A program made the position numbers and the translations under genes. The notes beneath the pieces are model-generated. The model saw only the letters and a program-made list of their open reading frames with translations. It did not search any database and was not told where the DNA came from. A stretch of DNA of 64,000 bases from Haloarcula litorea (GTDB lineage Archaea; Halobacteriota; Halobacteria; Halobacteriales; Haloarculaceae). The DNA lies in assembly GCF_029338195.1 (NCBI RefSeq), contig NZ_CP119779.1:2418001-2482000 (forward strand), given 5' to 3'. Each line of letters begins with the position of its first letter. Position 1 is the first letter of the stretch. Shown piece after piece: positions 59,770 through 64,000 of this stretch.

Positions 59770-60826
59770 CCTCGAACACCTCCAACCGGTACTGCTTCGC
59801 CGGGTTCTTGTGCTGGAGCAGTTCCATCAGTTCGCTGTCGTCGCCCTGTCGGGCGCGCTGTTTCTCGCGCTTGATAGTGTCCAGTGCGTCGTCGACGCGG
59901 TCGCCGAACAGCTCCCGGAGGTACTGTCGCGGGATGCGCTCGACGTCGACCGTCTCCCCGTCCTCGGTGTGCTGGGGCGGGGCGTAGGGCGGGATGTAGT
60001 AGACGTTGGGCTGGGTCCGGAACTCCGGGTGCAGCGGCAGCGCCACCTCGTACTCCTCGACGAGCTTGTAGATGGGGCCGTCCTCGTCGTCGAGGAAGCC
60101 GACCAGCCGGAGCTGGGGCGGACACTCCTCGGCACAGGCCGGCGCGAACGTCTCGCCCTCCGGGCCCTCGCCCTCGATGCGGGGGTAACAGAAGATGCAC
60201 TTCTCGGACTTTTTCGAGACGGTGTTGTAGTACACCTTCTTGTAGGGACAGCCCTCGACGCAGTAGCGGTAGCCCCGACAGCGGTCCTGGTCGACCAGCA
60301 CGATGCCGTCCTCCTCGCGCTTGTAGATGGCCGAGCGCGGGCAGGCCTCGACACAGGAGGGGTGCGTGCAGTGGTTGCAGATCCGCGGGAGGTAGAAGTA
60401 GTAGCTGTTGGGGTACTCGCCGGCCCCCTGGTCCTCGTCCCAGTTCGGCCCCCACTCCGCGCCCTCGCGGGGGCGCAGGGGCTCGTCGCTGCCCTCGTAC
60501 ATGATCTCGGAGTGGTTGAACTCCCACGGGCGGCCGTAGTCCTCCTGCGACGGGATCTCGCCGGGCTGGCGCTCCGAGTGGTCCTCGGACTGCCAGCCGC
60601 CGCCGGAGTCCTCCCAGCCCCGCGGGTACCCCTCGCCGGGCTTGGTCTCGACGTTGTTCCAGTACATGTACTCGCTGCCGCCGTCCTCCGTCCAGAGGGA
60701 CTTGCAGGCGATGGTGCAGGTCTGACAGCCGATGCACTTGTTGAGGTCCATCACCATCGCGACCTGGTGGTCGATGCCGTCGGCGACGTTGACGTGCGTG
60801 TCGCCGTCCTCCTGCTGGCTGCTCAT
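59762..60826 (-). CDS. narH: respiratory nitrate reductase, beta subunit
   Basis: 354 residues with four Fe-S motifs: DLNKCIGCQTCTIACK, NHCTHPSCVEACP, RCRGYRYCVEGCP and KCIFCYPR followed by ACAEEC. In the third motif the site of the usual Trp (CRGWRMC in E. coli) is Tyr. It carries electrons from the heme subunit to NarG. The start is fixed by a GGAGGTGA site six bases before it, and its ATG shares a base with the narG stop (TAATG). It overlaps the next gene by eight bases. Confidence 0.97.
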   Translation of the reverse strand: MSSQQEDGDTHVNVADGIDHQVAMVMDLNKCIGCQTCTIACKSLWTEDGGSEYMYWNNVETKPGEGYPRGWEDSGGGWQSEDHSERQPGEIPSQEDYGRPWEFNHSEIMYEGSDEPLRPREGAEWGPNWDEDQGAGEYPNSYYFYLPRICNHCTHPSCVEACPRSAIYKREEDGIVLVDQDRCRGYRYCVEGCPYKKVYYNTVSKKSEKCIFCYPRIEGEGPEGETFAPACAEECPPQLRLVGFLDDEDGPIYKLVEEYEVALPLHPEFRTQPNVYYIPPYAPPQHTEDGETVDVERIPRQYLRELFGDRVDDALDTIKREKQRARQGDDSELMELLQHKNPAKQYRLEVFEDG

Positions 60827-63681
60827 TAGCTGTCACCTCCCGCCGGCCGCACGTCCACGTTGACGTCGCTGTTGACGCCGGTCGGCCCCCAGTAGTTCGG
60901 GAAGAAGTAGAGGTGCTCGCCGGTGTCCTCGGGGTACTGGACGAGCTGGGTCGGCTTCATGTACATCGGGACGAGCGTGTTGAAGTTGTCCCCGTCCGGG
61001 TACTGGAATTTCTCCCAGGCGAAGTACTGCCGGGCGGTCCCGGGCTCGCTGGAGGGGTAGATCTTCGCCTGCACCTCGACGCTGCCGAGGTCGTTGAACA
61101 CCTCGACGGTGTCGCCGTCCTCGATGCCCCGCTCTTCGGCGTCCTCGGGGTTGAGGTAGACGACGGGTTCGCCCCGCTGGAGGCGCAGCATCTTCGTGCT
61201 GTCGCGCCACGTCGAGTGGATGGACCACCGGCCGTGGGGCGTGTTGTACGACAGGGGGTAGTCCCCGCCGGTGTCCTGCGGGCCGCGCTTGAACGTCGGC
61301 AGCTCCTCGCCGAGTTCGAGGAACCAGTCGTGGTCGACGTAGTACTGCTGGCGGCCGGTGAAGGTCGGCCAGGGCTCCTTGTCCCGGACGTAGCTCTGCC
61401 AGGGGACGTAGGCCTCGCCGTCCTCGATGTCCGAGGACCAGTGGCTCCCCGCAGTCAGGAGTCGCCGGGGCTGTTCCTCGGTGTCGGCGAAGGTGATCCG
61501 CTCGTCGGAGTCGCTGGGGTTGGACTCCTCGCTGTGTTCGAGGATGAACTCCGCGGCGGCCCGGTCCTCGACCAGCGCCTCCTCCTCGCCGGTCTCCCAG
61601 TCCCGGACGAAGTCGTCGTGGATCGTCGTGAGGTCGATGGTGCGGTCGAACTTCCGGTCCTCGACCGGCTCGACGCCCCGCTCGCGGGACCGCTGCTGGA
61701 TCTTGGCCGCGAGCAGGCGGAAGATCTCCCAGTCGGTCTTTGCCTCGCCCAGCGGCTCGACGGCGGGCGTGAACGGGTGCACGTAGGTGTGCATGTCCGT
61801 CATGTTGAGGTCGTGTTTCTCGTAGTGGCTCGCGGCCGGGAGCACGATGTCGGAGTACATCGCCGTCGAGTCCATCCGGAAGTTGATGTCGACGACGAGG
61901 TCCAGTTTGGGCCAGAGCTGCTCCTCGACGGCGACGTTGCCCTTGGCCTGGTTGAAGTAGTTGCCCCGCCAGACGAACATCGTCGAGGGGTCCGGCCGCG
62001 AGCCGTCCTCGCGTTCCTCGGGGTAGACCGGCATCCACCCCTTCTCGATGGACTCCCGGATCTTCTCGGCCGTGTCGGGGTCGGTGTTGTCGAGGATGCC
62101 GCTGTGGAAGTAGGTCCACAGCGTCGTCGGCACGCCGCGGACGTTCCCGGTCGGGAACGACAGCACCTGCCAGCCGTGGAACGTCCAGATCTTCTCCTGG
62201 CCGACGTAGTGGTCCAGGCCGGTGCCCGGCTCGCCGAGGTTGCCGGTCAGGGTGACCAGCAGCTGGATGGCGCGGTTGCCCAGGTCGTTGTGGTACCAGT
62301 CGTTGACGCCCTTCCCGTGGATGATCTTCGCGGCGTCGGCCTCGGCGAACTCGCGGGCGACCCGCTGGTAGGTGTCCTCGCCGACGCCGGTGGTCTCGTG
62401 GACGGCCTCGGGCGTGTACTGGGCGAGTTCGTCCCGGAGGTTCGCCCAGACCGAGCGCACCGAGACCTCGCCCTCGTCGGTCTGGACGGTCCGCTCGACG
62501 TCGAGTCGGGGGTCGAAGTCGAGTTCGATGCTGGCCTCGGGGTCGTGCTGGCCGTCCCGCTCGCCCAGCGACCCGGGCGCGCGCCGGAGGGTCCCCTCGG
62601 AATCGACCAGCACGAACACCTTCTCGGGGTCGTCGGCGTCCTCGGCGAGCCCGACCTCGCTGGCCCGGAGGAACTTCCCGGTGTCCTCGCGGACCAGCAG
62701 CGGCATATCGGTCTGCTCTTTCAGGTGGGCCTCGTCGTACAGCCCCTCGTCGACGATAGTCTGGGCCATCCCCAGGGCGAGCGCGGTGTCGGTCCCGCCC
62801 TCCGGCGAGAGCCACTCGTCGGTGTGGATGGCTGTCTGGGAGTAGTCGGTGAAGATCCCGACGCGTTTCGCGCCCTCGTAGCCGGCGTCGAGGAAGTACT
62901 TCGCGTCGGGGATGCGCGTGACGTTGATGTTCGACCCCCAGGCGACGATGTAGTCCGAGTTGTGCCAGTCGGCGGACTCGGCGTTGTCCGTCTGGGTGCC
63001 CCAGGTGATCGGCTGGCCGGGCGGCAGGTCGGAGTACCAGTCGTAGAACGAGTGGGAGACGCCGCCCAGCAGATTGACGAGTCGGGAGCCGCTGGCGAAG
63101 GAGACGGGGGACATCGCCGGGATCGGCGTGAAGCCGGAGATGGCGTCGTACCGGCCCGCCTGCACCTCGTCGATCACGTGGTCGGCGATCTCGGTCAGGG
63201 CCTCGTCCCAGGAGATGCGCTCCCACTGGCCCTCGCCGCGCTCGCCGGTCCGGCGCAGCGGGTGGAGGACGCGCTGGTCGGCGTTGACGTAGTCGGTGTA
63301 GCAGGCCCCCTTCTGACAGCCCCGCGGGTTGGGGTCCGGGAGGCTCTCGTCGAAGGTCGGGTAGTCGCCGGCCTGCTCCTCGCGCCAGACCTGGCCGTCC
63401 TTGACGTAGACGTTCCACGAGCAGGAGCCGGTACAGTTGACGCTGTGGGTCGAGCGGGCGACCGAATCCCAGTCCCACTCCTCGCGGTAGAGGTCCTCCC
63501 AGTCCCTGTAGGGGTAGTCGCCGATGGGGTCGTCGACCGCCTCCAACCCGGTCATCCCGTCGTCGGCGAACGAGAGCCCGGTCGCCCCCAACAGCGACGC
63601 GGCACCGAGGCCGCGAACGAAGTCTCGTCTGCTGATTCCCGAACTGTCCGTCGTCTCGTCGGTGGGGTCGTGTCTACTCAT
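60826..63681 (-). CDS. narG: respiratory nitrate reductase, alpha subunit
   Basis: 951 residues. The N-terminus has a twin-arginine export signal (SRRDFVRGLGAASLLGATG), so the active site lies outside the cytoplasmic membrane (pNar type). The FS0 cluster ligands H79, C83, C87 and C122 have the spacing 3-3-34 of E. coli NarG. A WYSDLPP segment (about 214-220) holds the Asp that corresponds to the molybdenum ligand. The enzyme reduces nitrate to nitrite with electrons from NarH. The ATG at 63679-63681 gives the full signal; a longer start adds unrelated residues. Confidence 0.97.
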   Translation of the reverse strand: MSRHDPTDETTDSSGISRRDFVRGLGAASLLGATGLSFADDGMTGLEAVDDPIGDYPYRDWEDLYREEWDWDSVARSTHSVNCTGSCSWNVYVKDGQVWREEQAGDYPTFDESLPDPNPRGCQKGACYTDYVNADQRVLHPLRRTGERGEGQWERISWDEALTEIADHVIDEVQAGRYDAISGFTPIPAMSPVSFASGSRLVNLLGGVSHSFYDWYSDLPPGQPITWGTQTDNAESADWHNSDYIVAWGSNINVTRIPDAKYFLDAGYEGAKRVGIFTDYSQTAIHTDEWLSPEGGTDTALALGMAQTIVDEGLYDEAHLKEQTDMPLLVREDTGKFLRASEVGLAEDADDPEKVFVLVDSEGTLRRAPGSLGERDGQHDPEASIELDFDPRLDVERTVQTDEGEVSVRSVWANLRDELAQYTPEAVHETTGVGEDTYQRVAREFAEADAAKIIHGKGVNDWYHNDLGNRAIQLLVTLTGNLGEPGTGLDHYVGQEKIWTFHGWQVLSFPTGNVRGVPTTLWTYFHSGILDNTDPDTAEKIRESIEKGWMPVYPEEREDGSRPDPSTMFVWRGNYFNQAKGNVAVEEQLWPKLDLVVDINFRMDSTAMYSDIVLPAASHYEKHDLNMTDMHTYVHPFTPAVEPLGEAKTDWEIFRLLAAKIQQRSRERGVEPVEDRKFDRTIDLTTIHDDFVRDWETGEEEALVEDRAAAEFILEHSEESNPSDSDERITFADTEEQPRRLLTAGSHWSSDIEDGEAYVPWQSYVRDKEPWPTFTGRQQYYVDHDWFLELGEELPTFKRGPQDTGGDYPLSYNTPHGRWSIHSTWRDSTKMLRLQRGEPVVYLNPEDAEERGIEDGDTVEVFNDLGSVEVQAKIYPSSEPGTARQYFAWEKFQYPDGDNFNTLVPMYMKPTQLVQYPEDTGEHLYFFPNYWGPTGVNSDVNVDVRPAGGDS

Positions 63682-63856
63682 ACTGTAGGAACACCGTTGC
63701 GGTCGCACAGGCGACGCCGGCGACGGCGAGCACGAGACCTGGGAGCGTCGATCCGCCGGCCTCCAGGCCGGCGGCGACCAGCGCGACGCCACAGAGCTTG
63801 CTCGCCGCGTCTAACAGGCGGTACTGTCGTTCCGACAGCGGGGCGATCTCAGTCAT
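63674..63856 (-). CDS. small membrane protein of the nitrate reductase operon
   Basis: 60 residues. Two hydrophobic helices (about 20-34 and 38-55) follow a polar N-terminus (MTEIAPLSERQYRLLDAASK). A GGAGGTG site at 63862-63868 lies six bases before the ATG and sets the start. The end overlaps narG by eight bases and its start overlaps the preceding gene by eight bases, so it belongs to the operon. Function unknown; an accessory membrane anchor is one possibility. Confidence 0.75.
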   Translation of the reverse strand: MTEIAPLSERQYRLLDAASKLCGVALVAAGLEAGGSTLPGLVLAVAGVACATATVFLQYE

Positions 63857-64000
63857 CGGACGCACCTCCCTCGGGGTCGGCGACGCCGTCCGGGTTCTCG
63901 TCGGACGGCGCGGTGCCGCCGTCGTCCCGTAACAGCAGGTACGTGATGCCGCCGAAGAGCGGCGGCACGAGCAACAGCGCCGCCGTCAGGACGGGGTTGA
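63849..64000 (-). CDS. membrane protein C-terminus, partial (runs off right edge)
   Basis: The last 49 residues are in the window (the frame is open to the right edge). A membrane helix reading LTAALLLVPPLFGGITYLLL is followed by an acidic tail. It is the next gene upstream in the nitrate reductase operon, where haloarchaea usually have narC (cytochrome b) or a related subunit, so it is probably a membrane electron-transfer component. This identity rests on position alone. Confidence 0.6.
   Translation of the reverse strand, partial: NPVLTAALLLVPPLFGGITYLLLRDDGGTAPSDENPDGVADPEGGASDD

Noticed and set aside
56866-59874. About 1000-codon open frame on the plus strand across the HEAT, membrane, narJ and heme-subunit genes
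   Set aside because: Low-complexity Ala/Thr/Arg-rich product, no domain, opposite four genes with clear family matches.

Overview
This window is chromosomal DNA of a halophilic archaeon (class Halobacteria). The sequence is GC-rich and the proteins are strongly acidic. It holds archaeal-type versions of housekeeping genes: archaeal S-adenosylmethionine synthetase, archaeal CobT, PyrB/PyrI, the diadenylate cyclase DacZ, geranylgeranyl reductase for archaeal lipids, a TFB-like factor and a PibD-type pilin. Many starts lie 24-32 bases after an AT-rich TATA-like box, the usual near-leaderless pattern of haloarchaea, while genes inside operons overlap by 1-8 bases and several carry a GGAGGTG ribosome binding site. 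Most of the window looks like stable core chromosome; genus and species cannot be read from it.

Layout. 1-3.4 kb: a partial SDR-fold protein lacking the catalytic Tyr/Lys, endonuclease V coupled to an AN1-zinc-finger rhomboid protease, and a receiver-PAS regulator. 3.4-6.1 kb: an AT-rich island with a 44-residue hydrophobic peptide gene that overlaps, tail to tail, a CHAT/caspase-like protease whose C-terminal end is in low-GC DNA. This is the least ordinary locus. 6.1-9.1 kb: PolX DNA polymerase with a DUF5788 protein and a Mut7-C nuclease-like protein in an overlapping operon. 9.1-12.5 kb: a MacB-type ABC transporter with a surface CARDB protein. 12.5-18.2 kb: conserved haloarchaeal proteins, among them DUF5787, which looks like a PD-(D/E)XK nuclease with a cysteine cluster, a Nudix hydrolase, an S10-like protein, an amidohydrolase and a pilin. 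18.4-23 kb: geranylgeranyl reductase divergent from a 2Fe-2S ferredoxin, a SpoIIM protein and a PAPS-reductase-family protein.

22.7-27.5 kb: a DUF4129/DUF58 membrane cluster without MoxR, with a DUF7269-like domain apparently fused to DUF58, divergent from a PH-domain gene pair. 27.6-31.1 kb: glutamate dehydrogenase, phosphopantetheine adenylyltransferase, a one-repeat TFB-like protein and tRNA-Leu(UAG), whose 3' part is repeated about 100 bases downstream. 31-36 kb: regulators (DUF7344/DICT, HalX-like), then cobamide genes. 35.6-39.3 kb: DacZ, an MscS channel and TrkH, three genes that fit c-di-AMP control of osmotic and potassium balance. 39.4-54.7 kb: metabolic genes (purD, cysteine synthase, thiI, S-adenosylmethionine synthetase, threonine dehydratase, pyrBI), thioredoxin-fold proteins, an FKBP isomerase and a ParA/RAD55-like pair.

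54.7-64 kb, minus strand: a respiratory nitrate reductase operon running off the right edge. It comprises a membrane protein fragment, a small membrane protein, NarG (twin-arginine signal), NarH, an ethylbenzene-dehydrogenase-gamma-like subunit, NarJ, a polytopic membrane protein, a HEAT-repeat protein, an Mrp-type Fe-S carrier and MobA. Together these genes make the catalytic dimer, its electron-transfer partner, its chaperone and its molybdenum and iron-sulfur cofactors. No insertion sequence, CRISPR array or rRNA was found.
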